From a virus, in the IMG/VR virus record IMGVR_UViG_3300045135_000709, positions 1-42,098 of that record: 42,098 nt of DNA. One strand, 5' to 3'. The notes under the pieces are model-generated. The model had not been told where the DNA came from and ran no database searches. It saw only the letters and a list, made by a program, of their open reading frames with translations. Shown piece after piece: positions 27,560 to 36,900 of the stretch (the first letter of the stretch is position 1; each line of letters opens with the position of its first letter). Position numbers and translations under genes: made by a program.

Positions 27560-28676
27560 CGTAAATGCCACAGTCGATCAATTCAAACTCAAGAACAGGA
27601 ACATCTAGTTTAGGCGTTCGAATACCTGGATATATGTACCAATATGCAGAGTCTCTTGAAACTGGATTTGCTGGATCGTTCTCATATCGCATGTATGCAA
27701 TAGCCAACGCAGAATCACCTAATGCAAATCCCGCACCATTAGCAAGTTCTGGTGAGTTATAAGGTGTATTGTCTGCGATAACAATCTGTTGATCTTCAAT
27801 CAATAATTGCGTTGTGCTAAGATTGGTTGTTTCACCCTGTACAATCAGATCTTTAGTGACAACAAGATTACCATCAATAGTGGTAGAATCTAACGTTGTG
27901 ATGCCACCAACATCAAAATTATTAATAACACGAAACGAATTGGTATCAGTTTGTGCCTGAAGAACACCACCGTAGGTCAGTTTAACAGAACCGCCCGAAT
28001 CAATCTGTACGAGTGTATTGCCTGAGTTGTCAAATATTTGTAAAGGCGTGCCGTCTGCTTTTAAAATAATATCGCTTGTTCTTACTTTCTCGATAATACC
28101 TTCAGTAGAGACACGAAGAATATTGATCGTTGCTGAATCGGCTAAAAAGTTATCAATTTTCTTATCACTGTCTACAAGTATGGCACTGTTTGCTGTCAGT
28201 GTGCCTTGAGGGTGATTGAGAAGATCGGTAAAATACTTACCGCCGATTACGTCTATTCGTGTTGAGTAACCGCTGTCATTGTTAGCACCAGTTGCAATGT
28301 AAAGACGATCACCGCCGTTACCGAATCCATCAGTAAGATTGTCGGGAAGAAACGAATACGCTAACTCACCCTGCTGTAGATAAACAGGTTCGCCTTGTGT
28401 ACCCGATCTTCGAATAAGAATGTTTGTGTGATAAGAATCACTAGGGTAAGTCTTACCATCAACAACATCAACTTGATATTCGCCTGCAACCCAATTGCCG
28501 CTGGCGCTATCGTATATTAATGCAGTGCCTTCACTTTTCGCCGAAGTGTCGACACCAACAATATTGTCAAAGTCTGCATAAGGTCCTATTACGACTGTGT
28601 CTAGAGGTGTGCCGACGATAACTTTCTTAACGTAAGTTCTATCGCCAACCATTACCTTATAAGTCTTTGTAGCCAT
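27555..28676 (-). CDS. tail-fibre-like virion protein (373 aa)
   Basis: A 373-residue protein starting MATKTYKVMVGDRTYVKKVI. Its middle carries a tail-protein motif (GEPVYLQQGELAYSFLPDNL, GGDRLYIATGANNDS), close to the GELAYS/GELAIN motif that labels many phage fibres. Residues about 265-325 (TIDGNLVVTKDLIVQGETTN, then QQIVIADNTPYN) match the module at 140-205 of the 694-residue protein, so the two genes share a duplicated fibre segment. No enzyme motif is present. It lies 10 bases after the 116-residue gene, and its stop codon overlaps the promoter of the 1603-residue gene. A fibre or fibre-adaptor role is inferred from composition and neighbours. Confidence 0.76.
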   Translation of the reverse strand: MATKTYKVMVGDRTYVKKVIVGTPLDTVVIGPYADFDNIVGVDTSAKSEGTALIYDSASGNWVAGEYQVDVVDGKTYPSDSYHTNILIRRSGTQGEPVYLQQGELAYSFLPDNLTDGFGNGGDRLYIATGANNDSGYSTRIDVIGGKYFTDLLNHPQGTLTANSAILVDSDKKIDNFLADSATINILRVSTEGIIEKVRTSDIILKADGTPLQIFDNSGNTLVQIDSGGSVKLTYGGVLQAQTDTNSFRVINNFDVGGITTLDSTTIDGNLVVTKDLIVQGETTNLSTTQLLIEDQQIVIADNTPYNSPELANGAGFALGDSALAIAYMRYENDPANPVSRDSAYWYIYPGIRTPKLDVPVLEFELIDCGIYA

Positions 28677-28686
28677 GAAAATAACC

Positions 28687-29037
28687 CTATGTTACAGATG
28701 GTGTTACTGTTATTTTCCCCTCTAGAACTCTTTCGACCACGTCAGACACACCATCATTGTGTGTTATTTCTACATCATAAACATATCTTTTACGAGGATT
28801 TAACAGGTCGGTTTGAGCAGACGACAATGCAAGCGTAATTTTTCCATCTGTAGCAGGCGAGAGTACAGCAGTCGAGAAAGTGGTTTTATCACTATCAACT
28901 GCATCGTAACTGGGCGCCAATTTTGCGGCTACGGTATAACCATTTAGATCTTTGGCAGAACGATCGGGATTACACAGATGTACTTCAATAAGCGCATCTG
29001 TGCCTTGATCGATTACCAAATCTTCGTAGTGTGCCAT
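28687..29037 (-). CDS. small probable virion protein with a single beta domain (116 aa)
   Basis: A 116-residue protein (MAHYEDLVIDQGTDALIEVH) that reads as one immunoglobulin-like or BppU-N-like beta domain: DQGTDALIEVHLCN, LNGYTVAAKLAPSY, KITLALSSAQTDLL, KRYVYDVEITHNDG, RVLEGKITVTPSVT. The fold guess comes from this strand pattern, which resembles N-terminal baseplate-attachment domains of phage fibres. I cannot name a family with certainty. It is the first gene after two tandem late-promoter octamers (29056-29074) and is followed by the 373-residue fibre gene, fitting a head role for a fibre operon. Confidence 0.7.
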   Translation of the reverse strand: MAHYEDLVIDQGTDALIEVHLCNPDRSAKDLNGYTVAAKLAPSYDAVDSDKTTFSTAVLSPATDGKITLALSSAQTDLLNPRKRYVYDVEITHNDGVSDVVERVLEGKITVTPSVT

Positions 29038-29055
29038 GTTCTGCTAATTCCATAT

Positions 29056-29063
29056 TATTTATT
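29056..29063 (-). promoter_or_regulatory. second late-promoter-like octamer, AATAAATA
   Basis: AATAAATA on the minus strand, 11 bases downstream of the exact TATAAATA at 29067-29074 and 19 bases ahead of the 116-residue gene. It may be a tandem late promoter or a chance AT-rich match. Confidence 0.4.
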
Positions 29064-29066
29064 GTT

Positions 29067-29074
29067 TATTTATA
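29067..29074 (-). promoter_or_regulatory. late promoter, TATAAATA, for the 116-aa fibre operon
   Basis: An exact T4-type late octamer on the minus strand in the 41-base gap between the oxygenase-like gene and the 116-residue gene, 30 bases before the latter's ATG. Confidence 0.75.
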
Positions 29075-29078
29075 AGAA

Positions 29079-29765
29079 TTATGCTTCAATATCTTCGATA
29101 ATCCAATCTTGAATTCCCATAGATATTTCGTCCATAGACAGAGTAAAGGCAATTGTCATTCGAAGACAGTCAGTTGAGGCGGCGTGATAACACCATGTTT
29201 CTTTTGGTTGTGCATATGGTCCGAAATATCCAGCTTTACATTGCCAACCTTTTTTGTCGGGAATGGTCACAATCTCATTTTTATCCCAGTCCCAATACTT
29301 GAACCAACCGTCGCCCGTTTCACTCCATGTGAAAATAAAGTTGTATGCGGGTGCGTTTGCGTTATTATGCCAAGAGATATAGCCACCTGGAGGATAGACA
29401 GCAAACAAAGCGTTTCTCTTCAAGCAAAACGTTGTTGCTAGTTTTTCAATGACACCTTTCAAGTGTTGATTGATCTCACCACTTACAATCTGTGAATCTG
29501 TACCATCAGAAAACTGAATGTTCTGTGCACTAAAAGAATGTGCAACGATGATCTCCGGAAAACCCTCATGTCTTTCTCTCTGATTCATAATGTGTTTAAA
29601 GTAATCTTCACCCACATATTTTTCACGATCTTGTTCGTTATGATTTCGATGACATGTGAGTTTTACTTTTTTATAGTTCTCACTTTCAATAAACCACTCC
29701 GCCTCTTTAAGTATATCAAGAGCATAATCGTTTAATGGTATGTCTTTCATTCCTGTTCTAATCAT
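29079..29765 (-). CDS. 2OG-oxygenase-like (double-stranded beta-helix) protein with atypical HxN motif
   Basis: A 228-residue protein that looks like a jelly-roll oxygenase: the approach PPGGYISWHNN (H133-N134-N135), a central strand YNFIFTWSETGDGWFKYWD, and a C-terminal WCYHAASTDCLRMTIAFTL with H194 and R202. The order His ... His-8-Arg mirrors 2OG-Fe(II) dioxygenases, but the usual HxD/E is HxN here. I recall similar HTN/HNN variants in proteins of marine T4-like phages, so this is probably a family trait rather than decay. Whether it binds iron is uncertain. Substrate is unknown. It overlaps the glycosyltransferase-like gene by 8 bases, and both lie behind the giant repeat gene, suggesting joint action on a common product. 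Confidence 0.65.
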   Translation of the reverse strand: MIRTGMKDIPLNDYALDILKEAEWFIESENYKKVKLTCHRNHNEQDREKYVGEDYFKHIMNQRERHEGFPEIIVAHSFSAQNIQFSDGTDSQIVSGEINQHLKGVIEKLATTFCLKRNALFAVYPPGGYISWHNNANAPAYNFIFTWSETGDGWFKYWDWDKNEIVTIPDKKGWQCKAGYFGPYAQPKETWCYHAASTDCLRMTIAFTLSMDEISMGIQDWIIEDIEA

Positions 29766-30507
29766 AGACTTCGCTCTTTGCCTTTATGTTTGAATAATGT
29801 CGAACTACAACTGGTTTCTTATTGTGAGGATAAAGATAACCGTTGAAAAAATTCCATCGTGCATCGTCTTCAAATATAGCGACTTTCAGATCTTTATATT
29901 TCGGTTCACGGTTTAACAACCACCATAATGAAAATTGATCCCATCGTTTGAATGAAGCGGGATAGTTTTCTAAGTCTTCAGTACCGTCAGCCTTTCTTGG
30001 CCACCATTCGCCATTATATTGTTTAACAGTCAATACATACCAATCTTCCATAAACTCCTTGACAAGCGGATTTGCCATGTTGTACAAGCAAACTCCTCCG
30101 CAGAGTTCAAAGCCGCCTTTTGATCCGTCCTCTTTAGTTGCTCCCGGAAAGTAAACTTCGGCATAACAATAATGTCTTTCGGGTGGCAGACCTGTAAACA
30201 CCAAATCATTATCACCCAACTCATCAAACACCTTTGCTATATCTTCATGTTCAACTTCACAGTCTGCATCAATATAAAATGTTTGATCGTATGGACTCCT
30301 TGCCATACCATCTAGCTTGGCTCTTTTGTGTGCATTGACAAATTCAACTCTATCCGCACACGACTCTTGACCATCTAAAAATCTTTCTTCTGTGAACAAT
30401 GTCACATGTGCATTCGGATCAAAATATTTGATCGACTCAATTAGATTGATTGCAGATAGAAAGAAAAACTTTTTAGTCGACGCTACAACAACATAACCTT
30501 TAGTCAT
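29758..30507 (-). CDS. glycosyltransferase-like protein (GT-A fold, DxD motif)
   Basis: A 249-residue protein with a GT-A nucleotide-sugar transferase layout: an N-terminal strand-helix (TKGYVVVASTKKFFFLSAIN), a second strand HVTLFTEERF, and the metal-binding DxD (D80-A81-D82) in TFYIDADCEVEHEDI. Downstream are acceptor-side elements FELCGGVCLYNMANPLVKEF and WDQFSLWWLLN. It has no signal peptide or membrane helix, so it is cytoplasmic. The ATG at 30507, with GGGA before it and overlapping the upstream stop (ATGACTAA), is preferred to an in-frame TTG at 30519. The gene is sandwiched between a small unknown protein and an oxygenase-like protein. The target could be a fibre protein, phage DNA or a host polymer. 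Confidence 0.75.
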   Translation of the reverse strand: MTKGYVVVASTKKFFFLSAINLIESIKYFDPNAHVTLFTEERFLDGQESCADRVEFVNAHKRAKLDGMARSPYDQTFYIDADCEVEHEDIAKVFDELGDNDLVFTGLPPERHYCYAEVYFPGATKEDGSKGGFELCGGVCLYNMANPLVKEFMEDWYVLTVKQYNGEWWPRKADGTEDLENYPASFKRWDQFSLWWLLNREPKYKDLKVAIFEDDARWNFFNGYLYPHNKKPVVVRHYSNIKAKSEVYD

Positions 30508-30961
30508 CTTTATTCCCAAATAATCCTAATTCTTCACCAATGATTAATGATACTAATGCACTCACTTCTAACTCATTTTGTGCCCTTCGAATTCTAGTCC
30601 GAAGTGTTTTATTATTAGAATTTTTTACTTCAGGAATTTCCATCGCACGAATTTTGGTAGAAAATAGACTTTCCAATTGAGCAGATTGTTTCTTCTGCTC
30701 ATGCTTAACTTCGTCTTCAAGTCTCTTCTTTTGTTTTTCTTCGTGGCGCTTTTGTGTATATCTATCGATAGTATCTAAACCTATAGCATCAATAACTTCG
30801 TTATATTGAGGATTCATTGATCCATCACGAAGTAATTTTGTAACTGTCAACACGTCTTTTTTTGTTTTACCACCTTCAAGATCAGTAATTCGTATACACT
30901 TTAAAACTGATTTATCGGGTACTTCCCAAAACGCATTATCTAAATAACGATAACTTCTCAT
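30500..30961 (-). CDS. unidentified helical protein (153 aa)
   Basis: A 153-residue basic, largely helical protein starting MRSYRYLDNAFWEVPDKSVL. The first 45 residues look folded (CIRITDLEGGKTKKDVLTV). About residues 65-95 form a strongly charged helix likely to be coiled coil (RYTQKRHEEKQKKRLEDEVK), and the C terminus is another helix ending in EELGLFGNKDD. I do not recognise the family. An upstream in-frame TTG at 30979 is rejected because GAGGAG (30967-30972) is ideally placed for the ATG at 30961. The gene begins 11 bases after the stop of the giant repeat gene, so it may be a chaperone or assembly partner for that fibre, by analogy with fibre-assembly proteins next to fibre genes in T4. 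That is inference only. Confidence 0.72.
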   Translation of the reverse strand: MRSYRYLDNAFWEVPDKSVLKCIRITDLEGGKTKKDVLTVTKLLRDGSMNPQYNEVIDAIGLDTIDRYTQKRHEEKQKKRLEDEVKHEQKKQSAQLESLFSTKIRAMEIPEVKNSNNKTLRTRIRRAQNELEVSALVSLIIGEELGLFGNKDD

Positions 30962-30966
30962 GCTCA

Positions 30967-30972
30967 CTCCTC
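30967..30972 (-). promoter_or_regulatory. Shine-Dalgarno fixing the start at 30961
   Basis: GAGGAG on the minus strand with a 5-base spacer to ATG at 30961, overlapping the last bases of the giant gene. It rules for the 153-residue form over a longer TTG-started one. Confidence 0.7.
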
Positions 30973-33900
30973 TAAGCAACTCTTACATATAATGTCCAGG
31001 TCTCTACTGGTAATGGTGGCGGTCTCAGTTCCTCAATAGCGCCGTATGTTCTATCTATAGCAGTTTCTTTCACGTATTGTGTAGCATATGCTTCACCATC
31101 ATAAGTTAATTCTTCGATATTACCTTCGTACTCACCAGTATAAACGACGTACTCTTCTCTTTGATATGATCCTACATATTCGCTTTCGTAACCACCTTCA
31201 TAAAATCCGACATAGTTACCATCGTACTCGGCGCCGTATGTACCATCATATCCTTCTTCGTCGATACCTTCATAAAATCCTGAATAGTCTTCGAGTGCTT
31301 CGCCGACATATTCACCAACATATGGGTATTCAACTTCACCGCCATATTCACCTTCGTAAGTGGTGAAATCAACTCTTTCATAAAACCCAGTATATTCTCT
31401 TTCAATGTCACCTTCATAAAATCCAGTGTAGGTTTCATCGGATATCGAATCATACGTGCTTGAATAAGTTTCATCGGTTTCAGCACCATACTCACCTGTA
31501 TAATTTTCAAAATCAACTCTCTCATAACCACCACCATATGTCTCGGGTCTTTCGCCGATATAATCACCGATATAGTCTCCTACATAATCTGCTTGATAAT
31601 CAGCAGAGTAGGGTTCTTCATCGACTCCTTCATACAGTCCTTCATATGTTATGTATAAGCGTGAGAGATAATCGCCTGTGTATGAGCCAATGTAATCTGC
31701 TCCTACTTCACCAATATATTCACCGCCGTATGTTTTATCAACGGCTCCACCGTAAGTTCCATCAAATGGTTTTGTAATTTGTCCAGTGTATAGTCTTTCG
31801 TATACTACGGTATAAGGCGTTTCTTGACCAATGCCTATGTAGTCTGCATCGAAACTCTTAGACACGTCTGTGACATATATGCCAGTGTATTCAGAAATGT
31901 ATGGAGTATCTACTTGACGAGTGTAAAGACCTGAGTAATCACCTTCATAAACAGTGTTGTATGCACCAATATAATCTGACTCATATACACCGCTATAGTC
32001 GCCAGTGAATGATACAAAACTTTCTCTTGTATATGAACCAGTGTAATCTGTGGTATATGTACCAACATAGTCACCGCTGAATGAGCTAGAGAATGATTCT
32101 TCTTGTCGAGTGAATCGTGTTTCGAAATCTATTCCAGTATATTGACCCGTATAGTCTTCTGAAATGATTACATCTCTTTCTTTGGTATACTCGCCTTCAT
32201 ATTGACCAGTATAATCGCTTTCATAGAATCCTTCATACGCTCTTATGTATTGACCGGTATAGAAACCAGAATAAGTGCCTTCATACTGACCAGAGTATTG
32301 TGTACTAAAAACTTTATCTACTTGTTGGGTATAGTCTCCTATATAAGTTTGACCGTACGACACAAACGTTGTTACAGTGTTCTGATCAAAATAAACTGGA
32401 TCGCCTTCTTGCAATGTGCTTGCGGTTATTGAGGCACTAGCCCAAGCAAATTGTGTGTATGTACCTCGATCATATCTCGTCGCCGACGCTGAAGTCCATG
32501 TAATTCCGTCAAGTACCATGTTAATAAACGCCGATGAAGGCGTACTGCCATCTCCGTCATTAACGTACAGCCACAATTCCTGAGAACTTGGAACAACTAC
32601 TAATTCTACTGTATCACCACCAAATGTTGGCACAGTTGAAGGTATTAAAAATGCCGCATACTGTGAGATATAGTTAGGAGGTGGCGTCGAAACAAAAACT
32701 TCATCAACAGTGTGAGTTGAGTCGGCATTGACGCTAGTATATGACACCACTCTTTGACTATCATATGATGATTCGTATTGACCAACATAATCAGTTTCAT
32801 AAAAACCTTCATAGAATCCAGTGTATTGCTGTTCGATATCTCTGTCTACGCCAGTTTCATAAGTGCCTTCATATTGAGATGAATATGTGCCAGTAAATTG
32901 TTTTGCAACAAGTCTGTCATATTGACCCGTATAATTTCCGGTGAATGTAACGTCTCTTTCACGTGAATATTCACCAGAGAATGAAGCATCATAAAATCCT
33001 AGATAAGGTGTGCCATATGTTCCAGTAAATGTTTTTTCATAAAAACCTGAAAAGGTTTCTTCAACGGTGGCTTCGAAGAATGCATCGTATGTCTCGCTCT
33101 GAATTCCTGTGAAAGTGCCTACATAAGTTTCTTCGGCGTCAGCATCATATGAACCAGTATATGTTTTAGCAACATCAAAAGATACTTGACCAATGTATTC
33201 CGATGAGTATGGCTTTTCAACTTCTTGTGCATAATCACCAGTATATGATGCTGTATAAGTTCCTTCGAATCCACCTATGTAAGTTTCAGTGTACTGTCCA
33301 GTTCGGCTTCGATCGAACTGACCTTCATATGTGCCAATATAATCACCAGAAAAAGTGCCGGTGTATTCTTCATACTGATTTCTTACGAAACCTGTAGTGT
33401 AAGTTCCATCGAAAGTTCGTTCTACAGTAACAAAGTTAATGCCTTCGTATGACTCAGGATCTTGACGAGTGTAATCACCAATGTAATCTGTACCATAAGT
33501 TTCTTGTACAGTTTCAGTGTATGTTTCTTCGTCCAATCGAGTGTAAATTGTCTGATAGTCTTCTTCAAGAACACCAGTGTAGTCGCCGACATAATCACCA
33601 ATGTATCCTGCGCTGTATTGTCCTACATAATCACCTTCATAAGATGCATCATATTGACCAGTATATTCTTCTTCGATCTGACGACCATAAAAGCCAAGAT
33701 AAGGTTCTTCTATTTGTCCAGTGTAGTCGCCGATATATTCTTCTAATTCACCACGGAAGTATGAACCTACATACTCGGCAAAATCGGCACGTTCGTAATT
33801 GCCGATGTACTGTTCTTCATCTAGACCAACATAATCGCCAATATAAGGTTCTTCAACAACAGAGGCGTATCCACCGATGTATTCTTCTAGCTCTGCGCCT

Positions 33901-36900
33901 AGATATGTGCTACCATATGTTTTATCTACAACACCAATATAATTTGCGGCATAGTCTTCAGACTCAGCAGGTAGACGGGTGCGTGTATAAGTTTCACCTT
34001 CGTAATTTGCTATATAAGTCTCAAGTGTTATGGGTCCTAATTCTTCAGTTTGATACGTGCTTTCATAAACGCTTTCGCCGTATGAGCCTTCATATGTGGC
34101 GAGATATTGTGCTTCATACAATGCTTGGTATTCACTCTGATATAAACCAGTGTACGTTTCGCCGTATGATGATGTGTATTCATCGCCTTCATACGTTGCT
34201 ATGTAACTGCCAACATAAAGTGATTCGTAGTTTGGAACGTAGTTGCCAATGTATGTTGCAAGATAAGTTGCGGCATAACCACTTACATATTGTGTAACAT
34301 ACAGACTCTGATAAACGCCTTCATAGTCAGACGAGTAATCTTCTGAAATGATTCTTCCATAATCGCCTGTGTAAGTTTCAAGGTCAACAGTTTCGTAAAT
34401 ACCTTCGTAATTACTTTCATAGAATCCACTGTACAAGCCTGCATAGTCTTCAGAATCAATACGTCCATACTCACCAACGTAGTTCTCTGAATCGTCACGC
34501 TGATATTGACCGGTGTAGTTTTCTGCTTGATCTCTTACATAAAGTCCTGCATAATCTTCGGATATAATTCTTTCGTAAAGACCTGCATAGTTTTCAAAGT
34601 CTACACGGCCGTATACACCTTGATATGTGGTAAAGTCGGTTCTTTCGTATTCGCCCGAATACGTTTCTTCCTGTGCTCGCTCATACTGACCGATATAACC
34701 TTCGAAGTCCACTCGCTCATATGATCCGGTGTAACCTTCAAAGTCTACACGACCATACTCACCAGAGTAAGTCTGATCTTCCAATCTCTCATAGAAACCT
34801 TGATATGTTTCAGTAATATCTCTTTCATAAAGACCAGTGTAAGTCTCGTCAACTTCTCTCTGATACAATCCTTGGTATGAGGTGAAGTCTACACGACCAT
34901 ATGTGCCTGTGTAATTCTGTTCATCATCTCTTTGATACTGACCTGTATAATTCTCAGCAATACTACGTTCATACAATCCAGCATAATTTTCTAGATCTGC
35001 TCTCTCATAGAAGCCTTCGTAAGCAGTGAAATCAACTCGACCATATTCGCCAGTGTATGTTTCGGGAATATCTCGCTGATACTGACCAACATAATTTTCA
35101 TCTTGACTTCTTTCGTAGAATCCAGTATAATCTTCCTGTATGTCCCTCTGATACTGACCAACATATCCTTCAAAGTCTACACGACCATACTCACCAGAAT
35201 AAGTCTCATCCTGTAATCTTTCATAGAAGCCTGCATAGTCTTCCGGAATATTTCTTTGGTATTGGCCAGTATAACTCTGCTCTTGGTCACGCTCATATAA
35301 ACCAGAATAGTTTGTGAAGTCGACTCGGCTATAAACACCTTGATAAGTTTCAATATCATCACGCTGGTACTGACCAGTGTAGTTTTCAGCGATGTTGCGT
35401 TCGTATTGACCAGTATAGTTTTCTAGATCTGCTCTCTCATATTGACCGACATATCCTTCAAAGTCTACACGACCATATTCGCCAGTATAGGTTTCATCAA
35501 CGGTTCTCTGATAGAAACCTTGATAATCTTCAGGAATGTTACGCTGATATTGACCAGTATAGTTTTCTAGATCTTCACGTTGGTAAAGACCTTCATATGT
35601 GGTAAAGTCAATTCGAGTATACTGACCAGAATAATCTTCTGCGATGTCACGTTCGTAAAGACCAGCATAGTTCTCTGAATCGGTTCGAGTGTATTGACCA
35701 GTGTAGTCTTCGGGAACAACACGACCATATTCACCTGTATATGTTTCAGAAACGATTCTTTCGTAGAAGCCACCGTATGTTTGATCTACATCTCTCTGAT
35801 ACTGACCAGTATATTCTTCAACCTGATCACGAACATACAAGCCAGCATAAGTTTCATCATCAACTCGCTGATAGGATCCGACATAACTTTGATCTTCGGA
35901 TCTTGTGTAAAGACCGTCGTATGATTCGCCCGAAGTTCTTACATAAAGACCAGCATAGTTTTCACTATCAACACGACCGTAGGTGCCGATATAGTTTTCA
36001 TCGATGATTCTTTCATACTGACCAGAGTAGTTTTGGTCATCAACTCTTTGGTACTGACCAGTGTACGACTGCTCTTGATCTCTTGCATAATCACCAACAT
36101 AAGTCTCGTCAATCGCTCTCTGATACTGACCACTATAATTTGTGAAATCAATTCGAGTATAAAGACCATCGTAATTTTCGTTGTCGACTCTCTCATACAA
36201 ACCAGAATAGTTTGTAAAGTCCACACGACCATATGTACCAGTATAAGTTTGGTTTTCTAGTCTGTCGTAAGAGCCAGTGTAAGTTTCTGCTATGTCACGT
36301 TGATACTGACCGGTGTAGGTTTGATCAACTGTACGAGTGTAATTACCAACATAAGTTGTAAAATCAACACGACCGTAAGTACCTTCATAAGTCTGATTTA
36401 CAACACGATCATAAGAACCTTGATACGTTTCGGTGATAGCACGTTCGTACTGACCAGTGTATGATTGATCTTGTACTCTTTCGTATTGTCCAGCGTATGA
36501 AGTGAAGTCTACACGACCGTAGGTGCCTGTGTACAATTCACCATCTGTTCTTTGATACTGACCAGTGTATGATTGATCTTGCAAACGATCATACTGACCG
36601 GTGTATTGTTCTTCCTGAGTTCGAGTGTAAGATCCGATATAACTTTGTTCTTCGGTTCTTTCATAGAAACCAGCGTACAGTTCTTGAGCACTTCTCTCAT
36701 ACTGACCAGTATATGATTGATCTTGTGATCTCTCATAAGAACCTTGATACGTTTCTTCGTTCTGTCCAGTGTAAATGCCAGTGTAGCTTTCAATAACCTG
36801 ACCAGTGTATTGACCTGAATACTGCTCTTGAATTTGACCTGTATACTGACCCGAATATTGCTCTTGAACCTGACCAGTGTATTGACCCGAATAAGTTTCA

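Noticed and set aside
30508-30519. TTG start for the glycosyltransferase-like gene
   Set aside because: The ATG at 30507 has GGGA upstream and forms the usual ATGACTAA overlap with the preceding stop.
30973-30979. TTG start giving a 159-residue version of the small protein after the giant gene
   Set aside because: GAGGAG is placed correctly for the ATG at 30961 and the TTG lies inside the giant gene with no ribosome binding site.
33449-34297. Long plus-strand open frame (282 codons) and many others opposite the giant gene
   Set aside because: They are the antisense of a periodic coding sequence, which leaves opposite frames free of stops. Their products are Cys/His/Gln-rich low-complexity shadows with no ribosome binding sites.
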